A stretch of DNA of 9,985 nt from the NCBI GenBank assembly GCA_023230905.1, contig JALNWL010000082.1, forward strand, positions 1 to 9,985, in the 5' to 3' direction. A program made the position numbers and the translations under genes. The notes under the pieces are model-generated. The model had not been told where the DNA came from and did no database searches. It worked only from the letters and a program-made list of their open reading frames with translations. The DNA is from Syntrophales bacterium (lineage in GTDB: Bacteria > Desulfobacterota > Syntrophia > Syntrophales > UBA2251). The stretch's first letter is position 1, and each line of letters begins with the position of its first letter. Positions 1 through 5,440 of this stretch are shown here, piece after piece.

Positions 1-10
1 GAGATAAAGA

Positions 11-388
11 ATGAAAGAGGGGAAAAAGATTTTGCGGGACGCCTGGAACAGCCACGACGGCCCCATCGTCCTGGCGACCAGTGATGAAACAGGGGTTCCC
101 AACGCGATCTATGCAACGTTCGCGAGGCTTTTGGACAATGAACGAATTGTCGTGGCGGACAACTATTTTCACAAAACCCGGGCCAACATCAACAGGGGAA
201 GCAAGGGATCCGTGCTGTTTCTGACGAAGGAACAAAAATCCTATCAGGCCAAGGGAAGCATTGAATATCTCACGGCCGGCCCGATCTACGAAGACATGCG
301 GCAATGGGTGGACCCCAAGCATCCCCGGATTGCCGCTGCGGTCTTGAGCGTCGACGAGTTCTATTCGGGTGCGGAAAGACTGATATGA
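11..388 (+). CDS. Flavin-binding split-barrel protein, pyridoxamine 5'-phosphate oxidase superfamily
   Basis: A 125-residue protein that resembles the small FMN-binding members of the pyridoxamine 5'-phosphate oxidase superfamily. Visible family signs are an N-terminal strand pair with GPIVLATSDETGVPNA (residues 17-32), the usual 'reports on whether the substrate may be compared with a stored value' strand of these barrels, then VVADNYFHKTRANI (47-60), where the K-T-R-x-N segment commonly contacts FMN phosphate, and a second barrel strand around YQAKGSIEYLTAGPIYEDM. The length fits the single-domain family. An in-frame TAA at 5-7 rules out a longer start; the GAG at 1-3 is a possible weak ribosome site. 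It is followed after 22 bases by hisC and is probably cotranscribed with it. Members of this family include heme, F420 and flavin proteins of unknown role, so a true PNPOx activity should not be assumed. Confidence 0.82.
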   Translation: MKEGKKILRDAWNSHDGPIVLATSDETGVPNAIYATFARLLDNERIVVADNYFHKTRANINRGSKGSVLFLTKEQKSYQAKGSIEYLTAGPIYEDMRQWVDPKHPRIAAAVLSVDEFYSGAERLI

Positions 389-410
389 CCCCAGGGGTAA
401 AGGTTAGCCG

Positions 411-1550
411 ATGAGCCGGTCCCTGATCCGCCGATCCCTGATTGATCTTGATCCCTACCGCCCCGGGTTGTCCTTGGCGGAGGTGAAAGAACGCTACGGT
501 CTTTCAACCGTGATCAAGCTGGCCAGCAATGAAAACCCCCTGGGGGTGTCGCCGAAGGTTCTCCAGGCCGCGGAGAAACAACTTATCGACGCACACCGCT
601 ATCCCCAGTCGGGCAGCCCCGGGTTGCGTCGGGCCCTGGGCGCTTATCACGGGATTTCGGAAACCCGGATCGTCGTGGGAAACGGCTCGGATGAGATCAT
701 CGACCTGCTCATCCGGGTGGCCGTGGAACCGGGGCACGATCATATCCTGGCCTTCAGGCCTTGTTTCGATATTTATCGGCTCCAGGCAAAGCTCAGCGGG
801 GCGGATTTCCGCCAGGTTGCCCTGCGAAGCGATTTCTCCTTTCCCATGTCGGCCCTCCTGGATGCCGTGAACGACGACACGGCCATCATATTTTTGACGA
901 CGCCCGACAACCCCTCCGGATTTGCGCCGCCCGCGGACGAAGTGCTCGATCTGCATCGCCGGCTTCCCGGGGGCTGCCTGCTGGTCGTGGACGAGGCCTA
1001 CATGGATTTCGCCGTACCCCGGGGACGTCATTCCGTCCTGACCCTGGCGGGCAGCGTCCCCAACCTGGTGGTCCTGCGAACCTTTTCCAAGCTCTACGGA
1101 CTGGCCGGCTTGCGCCTGGGATACGGCATTATGCCGGAGAGCTTCGCCGATGCCCTGCTGCGGGTAAAGCTTCCCTTCAGCGTGAATGTTCTGGCCGAGG
1201 CGGCGGGAATGGCGGCTCTGTCCGATGACGCCTTCCGTGACGCGACCATCGACACGGTGGTCCGGGGAAGGGAGATGCTGACCCGGGCCTTGGGCGAGAT
1301 GGGATTCCTCGTGTATCCGTCCCAGGCCAATTTTATCATGGTCAAGCCCCCGATGCCTGCTTCTCAACTTTTTGACAACCTCCTCAGGCTGGGAATTATC
1401 GTCAGGTTGTTGTCGAGCTACGGGCTTCCGGATCACTTGCGGATCAGCGTCGGCAATGCGAAAGAGAACAAGGCGCTGCTAAAGGCCCTCCATGAGATAT
1501 TGCGGGGTGGAGCGTCGCCGATGCGCGTTCAATCAGCGCCGGGGAGTTGA
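411..1550 (+). CDS. hisC: Histidinol-phosphate aminotransferase
   Basis: A 379-residue class I/II (fold type I) PLP aminotransferase of HisC type. It would convert imidazole-acetol phosphate and glutamate to histidinol phosphate and 2-oxoglutarate in histidine biosynthesis, in the cytoplasm. Visible motifs: SNENPLG (39-45) at the N-terminal substrate arm, GNGSDE (90-95) for cofactor phosphate, PDNPSG with N167, VVDEAYMDF with D194 and Y197, TFSKLYGLAGLRLGYG with K227 as the Schiff-base lysine and R235 as phosphate ligand, and HLRISVG with R344 binding the substrate carboxylate. All key residues are present and the length is normal. AAAGG at 400-404 lies 6 bases before the ATG. No other his genes are in the window, so the gene stands apart from a his operon; an aromatic or other keto-acid substrate is a real alternative, since HisC homologues are often promiscuous. 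Confidence 0.93.
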   Translation: MSRSLIRRSLIDLDPYRPGLSLAEVKERYGLSTVIKLASNENPLGVSPKVLQAAEKQLIDAHRYPQSGSPGLRRALGAYHGISETRIVVGNGSDEIIDLLIRVAVEPGHDHILAFRPCFDIYRLQAKLSGADFRQVALRSDFSFPMSALLDAVNDDTAIIFLTTPDNPSGFAPPADEVLDLHRRLPGGCLLVVDEAYMDFAVPRGRHSVLTLAGSVPNLVVLRTFSKLYGLAGLRLGYGIMPESFADALLRVKLPFSVNVLAEAAGMAALSDDAFRDATIDTVVRGREMLTRALGEMGFLVYPSQANFIMVKPPMPASQLFDNLLRLGIIVRLLSSYGLPDHLRISVGNAKENKALLKALHEILRGGASPMRVQSAPGS

Positions 1551-1734
1551 TCCGTTCCGGCGAAGGTCAGCGCGAAGAGGGGCGCTACTGCGCCGTCTTG
1601 GCGGTCAGCACACGGTCGGGTGCCATTGCGGATTATCGTTTGCCCCGCGCTGAATCGCGGTCTGGTCGGTTCATTGCCGCGAAACATTATCCAATCGCCG
1701 GACTGCCCATCGGTAAAAAGGAGGGTATTCCCCC
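1551..1734 (+). other. Intergenic gap between hisC and the DUF89 gene
   Basis: This 184-base stretch has no convincing gene. A TTG-initiated frame overlapping the hisC stop gives an arginine-rich 63-residue translation with no recognisable features, which I reject. A small perfect hairpin (GGCGC at 1581-1585, loop TACT, GCGCC at 1590-1594) is present but lacks a following T-run, so it is at best a weak terminator or pause. The right end carries AAGGAGGG (1718-1725), a strong ribosome binding site 9 bases before the next ATG. I could not identify a convincing promoter. Confidence 0.5.
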
Positions 1735-2619
1735 ATGAGAACATCACTGGAGTGCCTGCCCTGCTTCGTTCGCCAAGCGGTCGGTTCTGCGCGGCTGGTC
1801 ACAGAGGACGAAGGGACAATTCTGAGAATGATGCAAACCATTTTCAGAGAGCTTTCCACAGCGAATCTTTCCATGACGCCGCCGGAGATTGCGCAGAAGC
1901 TGCATGCCATCATCCGTAAAGAGCTCAACCATCGCGATCCTTTTCAAGCGATCAAGCGGATGTCCACCCAACGGGCCTTGGAACTGGCTCCAGAGGCTGA
2001 GGCGGCGATCAGGACGTCTCCAAACCCCTTTGCCTCTGCCGTGGCCTTTGCCATTGCCGGCAACATCTTGGATTTCGGCATGAAATCGGAGTGGAATGAA
2101 GAGATCATTTCGAAATCCTTCGCCGAGGCTGTCGAAAAGGGCAGCTGCTTTGATGAAGAAAAGGTAGACCGCCTCTACAACGAAATCGATAGGGCCAAAA
2201 GGGTTCTGGTTTTAGGGGACAATACCGGCGAGGCGGTTTTCGACCGATTGCTGATCGAACATTTTCCCAGGAAAACAGGGATCTTTTATGCGGCCAAATC
2301 CGCACCGGTCATCAATGATGTGACGGCTGAAGAGGCCGTGGACTCCGGGATCGACAAGGTGGCCGCCATTATTCCTAACGGCGCCGCCATTCCCGGAACG
2401 GTGCTTTCCAAATGTTCATCCGAATTTATCGAGATCTTCAATACCGCCGAGGTGGTCATCTCCAAGGGACAAGGAAACTTCGAAACCCTCAACGAAGAAC
2501 AGCGAAAAATCTGGTTTTTGTTTCAGGTCAAATGCCCCGTCATTGCGAAATACTATCGTTTCGGCTTAGGCGACTGGCTGCTTTTGGAAAAAGAGCAAGG
2601 CCGCCTTGCCTGTTCTTGA
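1735..2619 (+). CDS. DUF89 / ARMT1-like metal-dependent phosphatase (damage-control phosphatase family)
   Basis: A 294-residue protein of the DUF89 family, thought to be metal-dependent phosphatases that hydrolyse harmful or over-oxidised phosphometabolites. N-terminal CLPCFVRQ places a CxxC at C7 and C10, as in the prokaryotic subfamily. Next come a helical region (about 15-130) with AGNILDFG (108-115; N110 and D113), then the catalytic core: VLGDNTGEAVFD (159-170; D162 and N163), KSAPVINDVTAEEA (188-201; N194, D195) and ISKGQGNFETL (242-252; K244, N248). The C-terminal FLFQVKCPVIA segment is also typical. D113, D162 and N163 are the likely metal ligands by comparison with the family. A strong AAGGAGGG at 1718-1725 supports the start. 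The gene converges on feoB with 20 bases between the stops. The substrate cannot be told from sequence; family members have been linked to sugar phosphates, phosphopantetheine and nucleotides. Confidence 0.9.
   Translation: MRTSLECLPCFVRQAVGSARLVTEDEGTILRMMQTIFRELSTANLSMTPPEIAQKLHAIIRKELNHRDPFQAIKRMSTQRALELAPEAEAAIRTSPNPFASAVAFAIAGNILDFGMKSEWNEEIISKSFAEAVEKGSCFDEEKVDRLYNEIDRAKRVLVLGDNTGEAVFDRLLIEHFPRKTGIFYAAKSAPVINDVTAEEAVDSGIDKVAAIIPNGAAIPGTVLSKCSSEFIEIFNTAEVVISKGQGNFETLNEEQRKIWFLFQVKCPVIAKYYRFGLGDWLLLEKEQGRLACS
2588..2609 (-). terminator. Intrinsic terminator of feoB inside the 3' end of the convergent gene
   Basis: Read on the - strand this is GCAAGG, loop CGG, CCTTGC, then TCTTTTT: a perfect 6-bp stem, a three-base loop and an immediate U-run, about 30 bases after the feoB stop. 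The stem is at 2595-2600 and 2604-2609, and the T-run is at 2588-2594. The whole element lies within the last codons of the DUF89 phosphatase. In the + direction the same stem is followed only by CTGTTCTT, so it would stop the feoB transcript better than the DUF89 transcript. Confidence 0.65.
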
Positions 2620-2639
2620 GAGATGTCTTTCTGTTTCCC

Positions 2640-4346
2640 TCACAGCGCCCAATTTAACAGCCCTCCAGTTGTCAGAGCCACCAAGATCATTACGGCAAAG
2701 GATTTCAACGTGCCTACGGGACCCAGCTCTCTCAAGAGAACGACGAAGGTGGCGATGCAGGGGAAAAACATCGCCAGCACGACACACCCGACCACCAGCT
2801 GGGCCGTAGTCAGTGAGAGAGGGGCCAGCATCCCCACCGCCACATCTTTGCGTAACACCCCGACGATGAGGGCGGTCACCGCCTCCTTGGGCAACCCGAG
2901 GAGCCCGGTGACGACCGGTGCGGCCACATCGGCGATGGCTTCAAACAGACCGATGAAATACAATATGTTGATGGCTATAATGGCGCCAAGGATAATGGGG
3001 AGCGCCTCGGCGAGGAAGCCGTAGGTTCGCATCCAGAGCTTTTGGAGCGTTGCCCCCAGCCGTGGCAGTCGGTACGGAGGGATTTCAATAAGCAATTCCG
3101 GGGAAAACCCCTTGACGGCCTTGTTCAGAATGAATCCAAGCACGATCCAGACGAGGAGCAACGTGCCGTAGACGATCACCACATACTGCCCCCCCCGCGC
3201 GCCGACAAGGCCGAAAATCATGGCCTGCAAAGCGGCGCACGGCACAGCCACAGAGATAAGCGTCACGGCGATAAACTTTTCCCTTTTGCTTTCCAGGATT
3301 CTGGTCGCCAGAACCGCCGGGACATTGCAGCCAAACCCGAGAAGGGTGGGGATGATCGCATAGCCGTGCAATCCCACTTTATGCATGATGCTGTCCATCA
3401 GAATGGCCAGACGGGGGAGATAGCCGGTGTCTTCCAACAAACCCAAAACCAGGTAAAAGGAAATGATGTAGGGGAGTACCATCGCAAAGGGCACGTAGAG
3501 CCCGCTGGAGAGCAATCCAAAGGACTGGACAAAATCCACCTCGCCACCCAAGAGCTTGCCGATCAGGACATTGTGGAGAAAGCCGCTGCCGCCCAAAAAC
3601 CCGCTGATCCCGTTTAGGACCGGCGCCCAGAGATCATTAAACAGCGGATCAAACAAACCGCCGATGAGGCCCTCCCCAAGAAAGCGGATTCCCAGAAAGG
3701 TGCTGATCAGTATAGTCAAGGCCATAAGCCCGCCTGACAGGGGACGGACACTGGCATCGGCTAGACGTTCACGCCAGGTATGGTGGCGATGGGTAACCTG
3801 CTGAACCTGATTGAGAATGTCTCCGATCGCGACCCAACGCTCATCGCGGCTGCGCGCCGGCATGTCATGAGATACTGCCTTGTCCAGATTGTCGACGAGT
3901 TCCTTGATCCCCTCGCCGGTGGTGGCGACGGTGGGAATGACCGGTACCCCAAGCAATTCCCTTAGCCTCTTCAAATCAATATGAATTCCGTAATGTGCGG
4001 CGTCGTCCGACATATTAAGGGCGACGATCATCGGCACCTTCCTCTCCAGCAACTGCAAGGTAAGATAGAGGTTCCTCTCCAGATTAAGGGCGCTGACGAC
4101 ATTGATAAGCAGATCCCCCGAATCGAGCATCTGCAGGGCGACTTTTTCCGCGTCGCAAGTGGGCTCCAGGGTGTAGGTACCGGGGACATCGATGATCTCA
4201 CCTTGCTGATCTCCCAGTTTCATGTGCCCACGTGAATAATGTACCGTGGTCCCCGGGTAGTTCGAGGTCATGACATGCACCCCGGTCAGCCTTGAAAAGA
4301 GGACGCTTTTCCCAACATTGGGATTGCCCATCAAGAGGATTTTCAT
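2640..4346 (-). CDS. feoB: Ferrous iron transport protein B (compact FeoB)
   Basis: A 568-residue GTPase-coupled inner-membrane Fe(II) transporter. The N-terminal G domain shows G1 GNPNVGKS (7-14), switch I YPGTTV (30-35), G3 DVPGTY (53-58), G4 NMSD (111-114) and a G5-like ATTGEGI (141-147). A short helical linker leads to the membrane part from about residue 205. There I see LEDTGYLPR (304-312), GFGCNVPA with C340, VPCAALQAM with C370, LRKDVAVG (498-505) and the second gate-like FFPCIATF with C530. The C-terminus ends at a hydrophobic helix. It is much shorter than the roughly 770-residue E. coli protein, but the core is complete. GAGGAG lies 8 bases before the ATG, and the start overlaps the feoA stop as ATGA, indicating translational coupling. 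No feoC follows. Anoxic iron uptake is the expected role. Confidence 0.96.
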   Translation of the reverse strand: MKILLMGNPNVGKSVLFSRLTGVHVMTSNYPGTTVHYSRGHMKLGDQQGEIIDVPGTYTLEPTCDAEKVALQMLDSGDLLINVVSALNLERNLYLTLQLLERKVPMIVALNMSDDAAHYGIHIDLKRLRELLGVPVIPTVATTGEGIKELVDNLDKAVSHDMPARSRDERWVAIGDILNQVQQVTHRHHTWRERLADASVRPLSGGLMALTILISTFLGIRFLGEGLIGGLFDPLFNDLWAPVLNGISGFLGGSGFLHNVLIGKLLGGEVDFVQSFGLLSSGLYVPFAMVLPYIISFYLVLGLLEDTGYLPRLAILMDSIMHKVGLHGYAIIPTLLGFGCNVPAVLATRILESKREKFIAVTLISVAVPCAALQAMIFGLVGARGGQYVVIVYGTLLLVWIVLGFILNKAVKGFSPELLIEIPPYRLPRLGATLQKLWMRTYGFLAEALPIILGAIIAINILYFIGLFEAIADVAAPVVTGLLGLPKEAVTALIVGVLRKDVAVGMLAPLSLTTAQLVVGCVVLAMFFPCIATFVVLLRELGPVGTLKSFAVMILVALTTGGLLNWAL

Positions 4347-4588
4347 TGACCAGACTCCTCAACGGCGACCATAATCCGCGCAGCCATACCGAAACCGATG
4401 GCGATCTGGGTTCTGTCCAATTCAATGGTGACTGGCCCCCGCATAAAACCATCGTTGAGCTTGGTGATCCTCGACCCCGGTCGGATGTTAAGTGCAGCGA
4501 GGCGGCCCACCATGCCGCGGCCGCCGTTGATTCGCGAAATTTTTCCGCCTTCACCTGACCTCAAGTCGTTAAGACACTTTATCTGCAT
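4343..4588 (-). CDS. feoA: Ferrous iron transport protein A, SH3-like
   Basis: An 81-residue FeoA-type protein, a small cytoplasmic SH3-like domain that is required for or modulates FeoB. Typical features are the N-terminal LNDLRSGEGGKISRI (6-20), the central LAALNIRPGSRITKL (30-44) with the conserved G and L-G/N-I-x-P-G pattern, the GPVTIEL strand (51-57), and the closing IAIGFGMAARIMV (62-74), where FeoA proteins usually have 'aLg...A..I.V'. AGG lies 7 bases before the ATG. The TGA overlaps the feoB ATG, so the two are made in step. It is preceded 48 bases upstream by fur on the same strand, which suggests a fur-feoA-feoB unit. Confidence 0.93.
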   Translation of the reverse strand: MQIKCLNDLRSGEGGKISRINGGRGMVGRLAALNIRPGSRITKLNDGFMRGPVTIELDRTQIAIGFGMAARIMVAVEESGQ

Positions 4589-4609
4589 CGTTCTGCCTCG
4601 ATATGATGT

Positions 4610-4624
4610 CGATAATAATCACCC
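4610..4624. promoter_or_regulatory. Possible weak Fur box between fur and feoA
   Basis: In the 48-base fur-feoA gap the + strand reads CGATAATAATCACCC, matching 10 of 14 defined positions of the classical 7-1-7 Fur consensus TGATAAT-n-ATTATCA; the left half matches 6 of 7 and the right half 4 of 7. The position just upstream of feoA, next to a Fur-family gene, is what one would expect. AT-rich DNA produces such matches by chance, and deltaproteobacterial Fur sites differ from the enterobacterial model, so this is tentative. Confidence 0.3.
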
Positions 4625-4636
4625 GTAACCAATGTA

Positions 4637-5068
4637 TCAAGAGGGTTTCCTTTTCTGTTTGCATTTCGGACAATAGCCTTCCATTTTCAGCTGGACTGAA
4701 AAGATATCAAACTCCTTTTGCTGTTGTAACCTTAGCCTTGCTTCATCAATCAGCGGGCTGTCGAACTCCTCCACTCGCCCGCAACTCCGACAAACCAAAT
4801 GGTGATGTTCCACGGGGCTTCTGATCTCGTAGTGCGAATGATTTTCACCCAGCCTGTTTTCGGATATCAGACCCATTTCCTTAAATAATTTCAGGTTACG
4901 GTATACTGTGGCCAGACTGATGCGCTGCTGTTGTTCTTTCGCTCGACGGAACAGCTCATCTGCGTCCAGGTGCCCTTTTGCCCTGTAAATCAAATCCAAG
5001 AGTAATTTGCGCTGATTCGTCACCGAGCGGCCTGACATCTTGCAATATTTTTTGAGAATCATTTTCAT
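4637..5068 (-). CDS. fur: Fur-family metalloregulator (probably iron-responsive)
   Basis: A 143-residue Fur/PerR/Zur-type repressor. A winged-helix DNA-binding domain occupies about 10-83: VTNQRKLLLDLI, GHLDADELF with H33, and the recognition helix in SLATVYRNLKLFKEMGLI (51-68). The C-terminal dimerisation and metal domain has HSHYEI (77-82), EHHHLVCRSCG with H88-H90, C93 and C96, and a second pair in YCPKC (C133, C136). The four cysteines should form the structural zinc site. The usual H-D-H before the first CxxC reads H-H-H here. Its place directly before feoAB supports Fe(II) sensing, but Zur or PerR cannot be excluded from sequence. The ATG has only a poor ribosome site (GAG 7 bases upstream). 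An alternative ATG lies two codons in. A 27-codon ORF ends two bases before this start, which could allow coupled translation. Confidence 0.88.
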   Translation of the reverse strand: MKMILKKYCKMSGRSVTNQRKLLLDLIYRAKGHLDADELFRRAKEQQQRISLATVYRNLKLFKEMGLISENRLGENHSHYEIRSPVEHHHLVCRSCGRVEEFDSPLIDEARLRLQQQKEFDIFSVQLKMEGYCPKCKQKRKPS

Positions 5069-5070
5069 TT

Positions 5071-5154
5071 TTATCTCAGTAGCATCTGCCTGCTCTTTTT
5101 GTCAATGACCAAATCATGCAAAACCCTGCGGTGCTGATCGCACGGGAGTCGCAT
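5071..5154 (-). CDS. Candidate 27-residue small protein or leader peptide upstream of fur
   Basis: An ATG-to-TAA frame of 27 codons that starts MRLPCDQHRR and ends KKSRQMLLR. It has a central hydrophobic segment VLHDLVI and a C-x-x-H pair (C5, H8). The TAA stop is separated from the fur ATG by only two bases and the frames differ, so it could feed ribosomes to fur, whose own ribosome site is weak. Its own ribosome site is questionable: GGGAGGG lies about 13 bases upstream, farther than usual, within a loop of a small hairpin (stem 5164-5168 and 5175-5179). The amino-acid make-up looks protein-like rather than random, but a frame this short could arise by chance. I do not recognise a family. 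Confidence 0.3.
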   Translation of the reverse strand: MRLPCDQHRRVLHDLVIDKKSRQMLLR

Positions 5155-5282
5155 ATTTGCTTTCTTGCCCTCCCGCAAGGTTGTCGTTCCTGGACAGGTT
5201 GTTTGCAGCTTCGCTCAAAGAATTTTAATCATGAAGAAAAGCAGGATTCCGCTCCCGCATTTCTCCCTCCATTTTTTAGTCG

Positions 5283-5312
5283 TTGACACACCTAAGGCCC
5301 TTGCCTTATATT
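5283..5312 (+). promoter_or_regulatory. Sigma70-type promoter of the PAS gene
   Basis: TTGACA at 5283-5288 is a perfect -35 box. TATATT at 5307-5312 matches the -10 consensus at five of six positions, with an 18-base spacer. The expected transcript start is near 5319, giving a leader of roughly 120 bases before the ribosome site at 5428. The element stands in an AT-rich patch between two GC-rich coding blocks, which adds weight. Confidence 0.65.
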
Positions 5313-5427
5313 AAAATTAACCAAAAACAGCGGCTTACCAGATGAGTCGTCTCGCCCCTCGCGTGCGGGCCGGTGTCCCGGGTTATCCAGTTTGTAACCT
5401 ACCAGGCGTTCAGGCAGTCTTTTCACG

Positions 5428-5435
5428 AAAGGAGG
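5428..5435 (+). promoter_or_regulatory. Strong ribosome binding site deciding the PAS gene start
   Basis: AAAGGAGG followed by five T residues and ATG at 5441. This is a near-perfect anti-16S match and fixes the start at 5441 rather than at the in-frame ATG at 5342, which has no such site and would add 33 non-conserved residues. Confidence 0.85.
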
Positions 5436-5440
5436 TTTTT

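Larger units (their letters stand above)
5155..5440. other. Divergent intergenic region between the iron and signalling blocks
   Basis: About 290 bases of lower-GC DNA separate the - strand fur unit from the + strand PAS gene. It holds the + strand promoter at 5283-5312 and the long leader of the PAS gene. On the - strand I see a short inverted repeat, CTTGC (5164-5168) and GCAAG (5175-5179), and no clear -35/-10 pair for fur; a TTGACA about 30 bases before the fur ATG has no matching -10. The upstream ATG at 5342, in frame with the PAS gene, has no ribosome site. I find no RNA gene here. Confidence 0.5.

Noticed and set aside
504..1436. A long - strand open frame (310 residues) opposite hisC
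   Set aside because: It is antisense to a gene with all HisC catalytic motifs, and its translation is rich in H, R, G and Q without domain features; typical shadow of GC-rich coding DNA.
1547..1738. TTG-started 63-residue frame in the hisC-DUF89 gap
   Set aside because: No ribosome site, no hydrophobic core or motif, and it overlaps the hisC stop and the DUF89 start.
3042..3617. A 191-residue + strand frame opposite feoB
   Set aside because: The translation is very rich in Q, H, K and D, with no domain signs, and lies wholly across the FeoB membrane region; antisense shadow.
5069..5110. TTGACA on the - strand about 30 bases before the fur ATG as a promoter
   Set aside because: At 16-18 base spacing there is no acceptable -10 hexamer, and it would fall inside the candidate small ORF.
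5155..5340. CRISPR repeats, tRNA or riboswitch in the divergent gap
   Set aside because: No direct repeats with regular spacing, no tRNA cloverleaf or CCA-like end, and no aptamer signature recognisable by eye.
5342..5440. N-terminal 33-residue extension of the triple-PAS protein
   Set aside because: The ATG at 5342 lacks a ribosome site, whereas 5441 has AAAGGAGG at good spacing; the extension is not PAS-like.
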